Below are positions 51,983 through 59,013 of a stretch of DNA of 64,000 bases, piece by piece. The DNA comes from Chitinophaga varians. Lineage in GTDB: Bacteria; Bacteroidota; Bacteroidia; Chitinophagales; Chitinophagaceae. Location: NCBI RefSeq assembly GCF_014529945.1, contig NZ_JACVFB010000006.1:310001-374000 (forward strand), in the 5' to 3' direction. Made by a program: the position numbers and the translations under genes. The notes beneath the pieces were generated by a model. That model had not been told where the DNA came from and made no database searches. It worked only from the letters and a program-made list of their open reading frames with translations. The first letter of the stretch is position 1, and every line of letters begins with the position of its first letter.

Positions 51983-54900
51983 TTAAAGGCCAAGGTTGAA
52001 ACCGAAGGTGAAGGTCCGTTGCAGTGGGTAAGCCCCGAGGTCCTGCCCCTGTTGTGTTACAAATGCCAGTCCACCGGCGCTTACTTCCGGATTGCCGGGA
52101 TAGCTGGTGAAGATGTACACGTTTTGTGCGGAGGCGTATACCCTTAAGCTTTTGATAACAGGTGTCCTGAATTTTGTCAGCGTATATCCCAGCGAGATAT
52201 TGTTGATGGTGAGATGCGACGCATCGTGGATAAACAGGGTGTTATCGGTACGATAGGCGGCGGTGGTGTTGGCTAAAGTGCGTGCCACACGGCCGTTTCC
52301 GGGATTGTCTTCAGAGCGCCAGCGGTCGAGCAGTTCCGGTGGACCATTGAACACTCCGTCCAGGTTGTAGGTGCTTTCCTGCATACCGTTTTTCAACTTG
52401 TTGCCGTAGGTACCGGAGATGGCAATACTCATATCGAAGTGCTGGTACTGGAACGAGTTGGTCAAGCCAAAAATGAATTGGGGATTAGGATCACCAATCA
52501 CGGTCTGGTCTTCCGGGAAAGTGATTTTACCATCACCGTTTAAGTCTTTGAACCGCACGGTACCAGCCTGAGAGAGCGTGGTGGTGCCTGTTCCGTAATA
52601 TTTAGGTCCGGCGTCGGCTTCTGCCTGATTTTTAAAGATGCCGTCAAAGATGTAACCGTAGAACTGTCCCACAGGTTTGCCTACCAGTGTGCGATAGTCG
52701 GTAAACTCTGACAACGTGGTCGTAGGTTTATCCGCGAAAGAAATGTTGTTCAGGCCGATCCGTTTAACCATATTTCTGTTGAAAGAGATATTGAAGTCGG
52801 TGTTCCATTTAAATTTACCCACGAGGTTTTTCGTGCTGACGATGATCTCATGTCCCCATTGACTGATATCGCCGAGGTTGTCCTGCACCGTGGAAAATCC
52901 GGATGATTGCGGAACCGGCAGGGTGAACAACAGCCCTGCTGTCAGCTTATTGTAATAGTCGTAAGACAAATTGATTCTACCATCCAGTAATCCGATATCG
53001 ATGCCGGCATCGAACTGGCGGTTACGTTCCCAGGAGAGGTTTTGGTTACCCAGGCTGCTTTGCACTTTTCCCGGAGCGAGGTTCCCGGAAAAGGTATAAT
53101 TAGCGTTATCGATACGGGCAGCAGTCGTATAGTTATCGATTTCATTCATGCCTGTCAAACCGAAGGTGGCCCTTACTTTCAGGAGGCTCAGCTGAGGTAA
53201 GTTTTTCATGAATGGTTCATCACTGACTATCCAGCCTGCGCCTACGGAAGGGAAAGTGCCCCATTTGTTCTGGTCGCCGAAGCGGGAGGAGCCGTCTCTT
53301 CTGAAGGTGGCCTGTAGCATGTAGCGGTCTTTGTAGCTATAGTTCAGGCGGCCGAGCCAGGACATCATCGTCCAGGCGGCGGCGCCGGACGTGTTGGTGG
53401 TGAAGCGGGTAGCGGCGCTCAGGTAAGGTATGCTGTTGTCCGGATAGTCGCGGCCCACTACATCGCTGAGAAATCTGGTGGACCGTTGTACGGTGAAACC
53501 GCCCAGCAGGTTCAGGGAGTGGTCTTTGCCAAACTGTTGTTGATAGTTCAGCGTGTTTTCGTTTAGCCAGGAATAGTCGTTTTGAACAGCGGTTTCGCCC
53601 AGTGCGGAGTTGTTGCCCGGCGGCGCATTTTCAATCGGTAGCGCGTTGAAGCCGCCCATAGAAGTGGAGGGGATGAACCTGTTGCGGGTCATGCTGGCGA
53701 TATCGGTGCTGCCGGAGGTGCGGAAGGTGAGGTTATCTGTGAGTTTTACTTCCGTGAAGATGTTGGCAAGTAAACGTAAGCGGTTTGCATCGTCTTTCAC
53801 TTCCAGGAGTTGCCGCAGCGGGTTGGCCCATACAAACTGGTTGGTAAAGCCGGAGATGCCCAGCGCCAGTGAGCCATCGGGGTTATAGGGAGAACCCATG
53901 GTGGGCATCATGGAGGCCGATGCAAAAATGGCCCGTTGCCCGTCGATGTTGAAGCCGTTGCCTTGTCGGTTGTTATGTTCCAGTTGCACCGAGGGTGCTA
54001 CGCCCACGCCGATTTTGACCCTTTTTCCCGGGTTGAAATCGCCATTCACGCGCAGGGAGAAACGCCTGTAGCCGGTGTTGAGCAAAATGCCCTGCTGATT
54101 AAAATAGCCACCTACTACGCTGACAGCGGCTTTGTCGTTGCCGGCGCTGACAGACAGGCTGTAGTTTTGTACCGGTGCATTTCTGGTGAGCACGCTGAAC
54201 CAGTCGGTACCTTCGCCATACTGTTCCGGATTTTGATATACCGCGGGGATACCGCCGGTATAGCCTTCGTACTTGATTTTATCTTCATAAAAACCTTTCA
54301 TGTAGGTGGCCAGCTGGGTGGCATTCATGACAGGTGGTATCAGTTCGCGCATCAGAGAGGCGGTGCCGTAGTAGGAATTAAAATTGATTTGTGTGGCGCC
54401 GGCCTTGCCTCTTTTGGTGGTGATCATGATCACGCCGTTGGCCGCACGGGAGCCATACAACGCCGTAGAGGAGGCGTCTTTCAATACGGTGAAAGATTCG
54501 ATTTCATCCGGGTTGATATTATTGATATTGTCAGGATCGCCCAGCATCGGCTGGCCATCCACTACTACCAGCGGACGTACGTTGGAAGTGAGGGAGGCGG
54601 CGCCGCGGATACGAAGGTCCATTCCCTGTCCCGGCCGGCCGGTGGTTTGCGCTACCTGTGCGCCAGGCAGTTTGCCCTGTAATCTTTCCGCGAAAGTGCC
54701 GGTGGGCTGGTCTTTGATATCGACGGCCGACAGTTTGGCTACAGACCCTACTATTTCGCGGGTACTTTGTTTACCGTAAGCTACCACTACCTCGTTTAGC
54801 TGTGAGGAGGTTTGTTCCAGTTGCACATTGATAATAGTCTGCCCATTGATAGCCACTTCTTTGGGAGTATAGCCCATGTAGTTGAATAATAACACCCCGC

Positions 54901-55411
54901 CTGCATCAGGCACAGCGACTGTATAAGAACCATCAGCCATGGTGGTGGTACCGGTTTGCGTGCCTTTAAGCCTGACGGCGACGCCGGGCAAGGGATGGTT
55001 GTCCACATCTGTCACGCGACCTTTGATGGTAATGGCAACGGCGGTTGTTTCTTTTCGTGTGATGACAATCGTGTTCTGATGAATGGTCCAGGTAAAGGGC
55101 TGATTAACGAAGCATTGTTTCAATACCTCTTCTACGCTGGCATTGGAGGCTTGTATTGCTACCAGTTGAGCGTCATTCAGGATTTCAACGTTCCACAGTA
55201 CGTTGTAGGTGGTTTGCTTGCGAATCTGACGGAATACATCGCGGAGCGTGATCTGTTTGGCGGATAACGTCACCTTCTGGGCATAGCTGGTGGCGCTGAC
55301 TTCCATTAACGCTGCGATCATTAAAACGATGGTCAGTTTCATTATCAACAGGATTTTTTTGTACGTGATACCGGCTCTGTCAGGGCACACGACAGGTATG
55401 TAAAATTTCAT
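51983..55411 (-). CDS. SusC/RagA-like TonB-dependent outer membrane transporter
   Basis: The start is taken at 55411 (MKFYIPVVCPDRAGITYKKI), the usual beginning of this family in Chitinophaga-like species; an earlier ATG at 55486 is not supported. The 1142-residue product has a signal peptide, an STN domain (VTLSAKQITLRDVFRQIRKQ), a carboxypeptidase-regulatory-like domain (IKGRVTDVDNHPLPGVAVRL), a TonB plug (VDGQPMLGDPDNINNINPDE) and a 22-strand barrel. The N-terminal STN points to signalling through the FecR and ECF sigma genes upstream. It imports glycan with SusD. Confidence 0.92.
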   Translation of the reverse strand: MKFYIPVVCPDRAGITYKKILLIMKLTIVLMIAALMEVSATSYAQKVTLSAKQITLRDVFRQIRKQTTYNVLWNVEILNDAQLVAIQASNASVEEVLKQCFVNQPFTWTIHQNTIVITRKETTAVAITIKGRVTDVDNHPLPGVAVRLKGTQTGTTTMADGSYTVAVPDAGGVLLFNYMGYTPKEVAINGQTIINVQLEQTSSQLNEVVVAYGKQSTREIVGSVAKLSAVDIKDQPTGTFAERLQGKLPGAQVAQTTGRPGQGMDLRIRGAASLTSNVRPLVVVDGQPMLGDPDNINNINPDEIESFTVLKDASSTALYGSRAANGVIMITTKRGKAGATQINFNSYYGTASLMRELIPPVMNATQLATYMKGFYEDKIKYEGYTGGIPAVYQNPEQYGEGTDWFSVLTRNAPVQNYSLSVSAGNDKAAVSVVGGYFNQQGILLNTGYRRFSLRVNGDFNPGKRVKIGVGVAPSVQLEHNNRQGNGFNIDGQRAIFASASMMPTMGSPYNPDGSLALGISGFTNQFVWANPLRQLLEVKDDANRLRLLANIFTEVKLTDNLTFRTSGSTDIASMTRNRFIPSTSMGGFNALPIENAPPGNNSALGETAVQNDYSWLNENTLNYQQQFGKDHSLNLLGGFTVQRSTRFLSDVVGRDYPDNSIPYLSAATRFTTNTSGAAAWTMMSWLGRLNYSYKDRYMLQATFRRDGSSRFGDQNKWGTFPSVGAGWIVSDEPFMKNLPQLSLLKVRATFGLTGMNEIDNYTTAARIDNANYTFSGNLAPGKVQSSLGNQNLSWERNRQFDAGIDIGLLDGRINLSYDYYNKLTAGLLFTLPVPQSSGFSTVQDNLGDISQWGHEIIVSTKNLVGKFKWNTDFNISFNRNMVKRIGLNNISFADKPTTTLSEFTDYRTLVGKPVGQFYGYIFDGIFKNQAEADAGPKYYGTGTTTLSQAGTVRFKDLNGDGKITFPEDQTVIGDPNPQFIFGLTNSFQYQHFDMSIAISGTYGNKLKNGMQESTYNLDGVFNGPPELLDRWRSEDNPGNGRVARTLANTTAAYRTDNTLFIHDASHLTINNISLGYTLTKFRTPVIKSLRVYASAQNVYIFTSYPGNPEVSAGGLAFVTQQGQDLGAYPLQRTFTFGFNLGL

Positions 55412-55522
55412 TACATTTGGATGTTTGGGTTTAGTAAAAACTGTGACGGCAATAGCGAATAACTTGTTTTTCACAGGTAAGCTCAAACCGGCCGGGGGTG
55501 CGGGAACACTCCCGGTTTTTTT
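55412..55522 (+). ncRNA. Candidate antisense RNA across the susC leader
   Basis: On the plus strand a perfect -7 match, TACATTTG (55412-55419), lies just beside the susC start codon. An intrinsic terminator follows at 55501-55522: CGGGA (55501-55505), loop ACAC, TCCCG (55510-55514) and seven T residues (55516-55522). A transcript of about 90-95 nt (starting near 55427) would be antisense to the susC leader. There is no good -33 element and no plus-strand gene here. The layout recalls the cis antisense RNAs described for Bacteroides polysaccharide loci; expression is unproven. Confidence 0.4.
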
Positions 55523-55548
55523 ATAGCTGCCTGTGTAATGCAGGTGTT

Positions 55549-56709
55549 TTATGGCATAACGGTGATCCTCCTTCCATTGGTTTTAAAGTGAACAGTACCG
55601 GTTAATTCCAGCATATTTAATACTTCAGAAACATTTTTTGAACGGGACAAACTGCCACCAATCGCTTTCCGGGAAACATCGCCCTGGTAGCTGATTTCCA
55701 CATCGTACCAGCGACTGATCTGTCGCATGATGCTTTCTATTTTTTCATTGTCGAAGATGAAGTACCCGTTTTTCCAGGCCGTGGCAGATTCTGTATCGGC
55801 GCCGGCGGTGAGCAGTTTACCGGTGGTTTTGTTTAAGGTAACTTCCCTGCCGGGCGCCAGTAGGGCGTTGGACGGGCCGTAATCTACTTTCACCGCGCCT
55901 TCCAGTAGTGTCACGGTATTTTGTTGCTCGTCAGGGTAAGCGTTGATATTAAAATGTGTGCCCAATACCCTTACTGTCATCGGAGTGGCGGAACCGGTGC
56001 TGGTCGTTACGAGGAAAGGTCTGGATTTATCTTTGGCCACCTCGAAATAAGCTTCACCGGTGAGCGCCACGTTTCTTTCATTGCCAGAGAAAGAGACGGG
56101 GAAACGCAGGGAGGAGCCGGCGTTGAGCCATACTTTGGTGCCGTCCTGCAAAGTGATCTGGTACTGGCCGCCATAGGGGGTGGTAAGCGTGTTGTAAACA
56201 ACTGCGGAAGCGCCGTTGTCTGTTACCTGATAGGAGAGTTGGCCGCTATCGGTTTTATTAACGGAGGTGTTGCCCTGGTGGGAGATGACGCCGCTTTTCG
56301 CTTCTTCCAGTACTAGTTTATCGCCGTTGTCCAGGGTTAGTATCGCCTTGTTACCGCCGGGACGGATGTCTGTAAGTGCCAATGCCGCATTGGCCGGTTG
56401 TGCTGGTGGACCTAACTGCATAAAGTAATAGTATCCGGCGAAGCCAAGGAGCAGCAGCACCGAGGCGGCGGCCGACAGGTACATCCATCGCCTGTTACGG
56501 GCTGGTGGCACTTCCGGTATGTTGATTTGCCGGCTCAGGCGCGTAAGCATGCGCTGACGTACCTGTTCTTCTTCATCCTCATTTTCCGACAGCCATTCGA
56601 TATCCGTTTGATTGTGCTCCTGGTACCAGGCCATGAGTATGGCCTCTTCTGCCGGCGTAATGCTGCCGTCCAGGTATTTTTCAATGAGTTGATGTATGTT
56701 GTCCTTCAA
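55549..56709 (-). CDS. FecR-type anti-sigma factor
   Basis: A 386-residue single-pass membrane protein: a cytoplasmic domain binding sigma (residues 1-72, LIEKYLDGSITPAEEAILMA then WYQEHN), a membrane helix (75-97) and a periplasmic FecR domain (YNTLTTPYGGQYQITLQDGT then KVWLNAGSSLRFP at about 172-205). The C-terminus (KIESIMRQISRWYDVEISYQ) is the usual secretin-like domain that contacts the SusC STN region. Glycan-bound SusC would relieve repression of the ECF sigma factor. It is 70 nt after sigma copy 1 and 138 nt ahead of susC. Confidence 0.9.
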   Translation of the reverse strand: MKDNIHQLIEKYLDGSITPAEEAILMAWYQEHNQTDIEWLSENEDEEEQVRQRMLTRLSRQINIPEVPPARNRRWMYLSAAASVLLLLGFAGYYYFMQLGPPAQPANAALALTDIRPGGNKAILTLDNGDKLVLEEAKSGVISHQGNTSVNKTDSGQLSYQVTDNGASAVVYNTLTTPYGGQYQITLQDGTKVWLNAGSSLRFPVSFSGNERNVALTGEAYFEVAKDKSRPFLVTTSTGSATPMTVRVLGTHFNINAYPDEQQNTVTLLEGAVKVDYGPSNALLAPGREVTLNKTTGKLLTAGADTESATAWKNGYFIFDNEKIESIMRQISRWYDVEISYQGDVSRKAIGGSLSRSKNVSEVLNMLELTGTVHFKTNGRRITVMP

Positions 56710-56735
56710 CGTATAAGGTTTATCGTTATACAGAG

Positions 56736-56769
56736 ATGTACCATAAATATTGTTTTACCCTTAGTGGAG
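56736..56769 (-). promoter_or_regulatory. Conserved element downstream of sigma copy 1
   Basis: ATGTACCATAA (56736-56746) and TACCCTTAGTGGAG (56756-56769), 9 nt apart, are repeated after the second sigma gene (57470-57504). Its position between sigma and fecR suggests a promoter or operator for fecR, or a duplicated flank. Strand is that of fecR. Confidence 0.4.
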
Positions 56770-56779
56770 AAATATTTTT

Positions 56780-57361
56780 TTAGGAAATAAACAGCGGGAG
56801 GAGCAGTGGTATCCACAGGCAGTGACGATTCAGTTTGAGCTTCAGTACTTTTAAGGCTTTGGTGAGATGAGCTTCTGCCGTTTTGCCGGCGATGCCCATC
56901 TGGTGCGCTATCTCCGGGATGCTCAGTCCTTCCGTTCTGCTGAGCCGGAACACAAGCCGGCATTGTGTGGGCAGCGTTTCTACGATACCATTAATTTGTT
57001 GTTGCAGCAGTCTGGTATAAATTTTTTCTTCTTCCTGAGAAGACGCTGCCGGGGCGGCCGTCTGCTCCATAATCTGTGTTCTTCGCTTTTGCCGCAATAT
57101 GTGTTTAAAGACGGATAGCCTGACGGCAGTGGCCAGGTAGGCTTCCAGGCTGTCAATATGTTGATCTTTACGCCTGTTCCAGAGACTGATAAATACCTCC
57201 TGTACAATTTCTTCTGCAATAACCTTGTCTTTGCAATGATGGAAGGCAATGGCGAGCAATGTCTTCCAGTAGCGGTTGTAAATGTCGGCAAAGGCGCGGC
57301 CGTTGTCCCCGCGCAGGGACATCATCATATCAGCATCGGATGGTGGCCGGTGTTCTTTCAT
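56780..57361 (-). CDS. ECF RNA polymerase sigma factor, copy 1
   Basis: A 193-residue sigma-70 family factor with region 2 (AFADIYNRYWKTLLAIAFHH then CKDKVIAEEIVQEVFISLWN) and region 4 (VETLPTQCRLVFRLSRTEGL then SIPEIAHQMGIAGKTAEAHL). It lies immediately upstream of the FecR gene, the usual pair, and should drive the SusC/SusD locus. It has a close paralogue (copy 2) 160 nt upstream with identical length. Confidence 0.9.
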   Translation of the reverse strand: MKEHRPPSDADMMMSLRGDNGRAFADIYNRYWKTLLAIAFHHCKDKVIAEEIVQEVFISLWNRRKDQHIDSLEAYLATAVRLSVFKHILRQKRRTQIMEQTAAPAASSQEEEKIYTRLLQQQINGIVETLPTQCRLVFRLSRTEGLSIPEIAHQMGIAGKTAEAHLTKALKVLKLKLNRHCLWIPLLLPLFIS

Positions 57362-57469
57362 GTGACAGGCTGGTCTCCTCCACCAGACTTATTTGCATAG
57401 ATACACGGCACTTTCCTGCGGCAGGCAGAAACGTTGTTGTTCATAACATGGGTGGATGGTTACAAAGGT

Positions 57470-57504
57470 ATGTACCATAAGGGGGGCCGCTACCCTTAGT
57501 GGAG
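57470..57504 (-). promoter_or_regulatory. Conserved element downstream of sigma copy 2
   Basis: ATGTACCATAA (57470-57480) and TACCCTTAGTGGAG (57491-57504) are 10 nt apart, as in the copy between sigma 1 and fecR. Here it precedes sigma copy 1 and not an anti-sigma gene. Confidence 0.4.
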
Positions 57505-57521
57505 GCAAAAAAAATTAGGAT

Positions 57522-58103
57522 TTACGGCAGGAAGGCTTTGAGGAGGAGCTGCGCCCAGATATAGGGGCGGTTCAGCCTGAGTTTGAGTACTTTCAGGGCT
57601 TTGGTAAGGTGTGCTTCCGCTGTTTTCTCTGCAATGCCCATCCGGTGGGCTACTTCGGGAATGGTCAGCCCTTCTTCTCTGCTGAGTTTAAATACGAGGC
57701 GGCATTTTTCCGGCAGCACTTCTACCACGCCGTTGATCTGTTGTTGGAGAAACCGGGTGTAGATCTGTTCTTCGTCGAAGGAAGCGGTATCCGGAACGGC
57801 CACCTGTTCTCTGATTTCATCCCTTCGTTTTTGCCGCACCTGTTGTTTGAAAACGGATAATTTTACAGCGGTGGCCAGGTAGGCGTTTACGTTATCGATA
57901 TACAGTTCATTTCTTCTGTTCCACAGACTGATAAATACTTCCTGTACAATTTCTTCCGCAATGATTTTATCCCGGCTGTGCAGGTAAGCGATGGCCAGCA
58001 ATCGTTTCCAGTAACGGTGGTAGATTTCGGTAAAAGCGCTGCTGTTGCCCTCTCGCAAGGACATTATCAGGTCAGCATCAGTGGGTGGCTCGTACCGGGT
58101 CAT
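57522..58103 (-). CDS. ECF RNA polymerase sigma factor, copy 2
   Basis: A 193-residue factor highly similar to copy 1 over its whole length: AFTEIYHRYWKRLLAIAYLH in region 2, then DKIIAEEIVQEVFISLWNRR, and EGLTIPEVAHRMGIAEKTAE in region 4. The frame is intact, so it is not a pseudogene. No FecR partner is adjacent, because sigma copy 1 lies where one would be expected. It may have arisen by tandem duplication of a sigma gene with its flank. It could act on the same promoter. Confidence 0.88.
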   Translation of the reverse strand: MTRYEPPTDADLIMSLREGNSSAFTEIYHRYWKRLLAIAYLHSRDKIIAEEIVQEVFISLWNRRNELYIDNVNAYLATAVKLSVFKQQVRQKRRDEIREQVAVPDTASFDEEQIYTRFLQQQINGVVEVLPEKCRLVFKLSREEGLTIPEVAHRMGIAEKTAEAHLTKALKVLKLRLNRPYIWAQLLLKAFLP

Positions 58104-58590
58104 GTGATTTGTGTGGTACGCAACATTATAAAAATAAATTCAGATTTTATATCAGGACAGGAAAAGATAATAATAAGGAAACAGCATATCGGAAAGTAAA
58201 TTTGACAAGTTGATTTGTTTGATAATTTTTTGTATTTTAGATAAATGGAACATTGATCAGATTAACCCGTGTCTTATGTTTGTTGTTATTAGTTATACCC
58301 GAACGTCACTATCGCCTGCTAACGCTATTCTTCTCCCGGAGTGGTAACCACGTTTTCCCACAGGCATATCTAACATATTTTGAAAAATGATGTGTTAATA
58401 ACCGCATTTTTCCCAGGGCTAAAGCCTTGGGCTACGATGTTTTTCAGGCTGTTTTAGCGTGTTAGTCCACGAAAGCGCGCAGCATCGAAGGTATCATTAA
58501 CACATCGTTTCAAACGTTTATGGTGCTGAACAACCCGCCCATGGCCGTGTCATTTTGACTAAAGACAGGGAGGATTTACTATTAAATGTT
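58104..58590. other. Gap with a REP-like element and no supported gene
   Basis: The 487 nt between sigma copy 2 and the lanthipeptide-like gene include a TAAATTTG -7 match at 58197-58204 without a partner and one REP-like palindrome (58412-58449). I see no other coding region here. Confidence 0.4.
58412..58449 (+). repeat. REP-like palindromic element A
   Basis: CCCAGGGCTAAAGCCTTGGG (58412-58431) is an imperfect inverted repeat followed by CTACGATGTTTTTCAGGC. The same arrangement recurs at 58805-58843 and, inverted, at 58969-59004. Confidence 0.65.
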
Positions 58591-58755
58591 ATGAAAATGA
58601 AAACGAAAAAACCCTCATTGACCAAAAAACTGATGATCAACAAATCCACTATCGTTGCGCTGACAGATCAGAAAGATCAGTTAAACGGACGTATTTCCTA
58701 TCACACCTTCATCAATTGCGATGATGAAGCCCGCAGGAAAGGTCAGTTCTGCTAA
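58591..58755 (+). CDS. Class I lanthipeptide-like precursor peptide
   Basis: A 54-residue peptide, start taken at the ATG at 58591 (a second Met follows two codons later). The leader LTKKLMINKSTIVALTDQ resembles the conserved leaders of Bacteroidota class I lanthipeptides (Lys-Leu-x-x-x-Lys-x-Thr-Ile-x-x-Leu). The core is short (about 20 residues, ISYHTFINCDDEARRKGQFC) with two Cys and Ser/Thr partners upstream. No LanB, LanC, radical-SAM, protease or exporter gene is in the window. REP-like repeats lie on either side. The call depends on the leader resemblance only. Confidence 0.6.
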   Translation: MKMKTKKPSLTKKLMINKSTIVALTDQKDQLNGRISYHTFINCDDEARRKGQFC

Positions 58756-58804
58756 GCATGATTTTTAATTGATGCCGGAGGCGTTGTTGTTATTCGTTTT
58801 CCGG

Positions 58805-58843
58805 CCCCCGGGGTTAAAACCCTGGGCTACGATGTGTTTCAGG
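58805..58843 (+). repeat. REP-like palindromic element B
   Basis: CCCCGGGGTTAAAACCCTGG (from 58806) followed by GCTACGATGTGTTTCAGG. It shares the tail GGGCTACGATGT-TTTCAGG with element A and lies 50 nt after the lanthipeptide-like gene. Confidence 0.65.
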
Positions 58844-58968
58844 TTATTTATGAGTTAGATTCACACAAGAGGCATTGATAGCAGTAAAGCTATTGATATA
58901 GCTGTGTTCTCAAGCCCCAGGCAAAGGGAGAGTTAACCTTCCTTCATGAGTTTAAGCACAAAGATGGT

Positions 58969-59004
58969 CTGAAACACGTTGTAGCCCAGGGCTTTAGCCC
59001 TGGG
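58969..59004 (-). repeat. REP-like palindromic element C (inverted), near the rph stop
   Basis: A perfect 9-bp stem, CCCAGGGCT (58985-58993) and AGCCCTGGG (58996-59004), is preceded by CTGAAACACGTTGTAG, the inverted tail of elements A and B. It starts 9 nt beyond the stop codon of the minus-strand rph gene and could also act as its terminator. Confidence 0.7.
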
Positions 59005-59013
59005 TTTATGGGA

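Noticed and set aside
53936..54682. 248-residue open frame opposite susC
   Set aside because: No recognisable domain; susC is a convincing gene over the whole region.
55412..55486. Earlier susC start at 55486
   Set aside because: The extension adds 25 residues with no signal peptide function, while MKFY at 55411 matches the usual family start.
57522..58103. Sigma copy 2 as a pseudogene
   Set aside because: The frame is intact over the full 193 codons with both sigma regions present.
58412..59004. CRISPR array
   Set aside because: Only three palindromes, irregular spacing and mixed orientation; they fit REP-like elements, not direct repeats with spacers.
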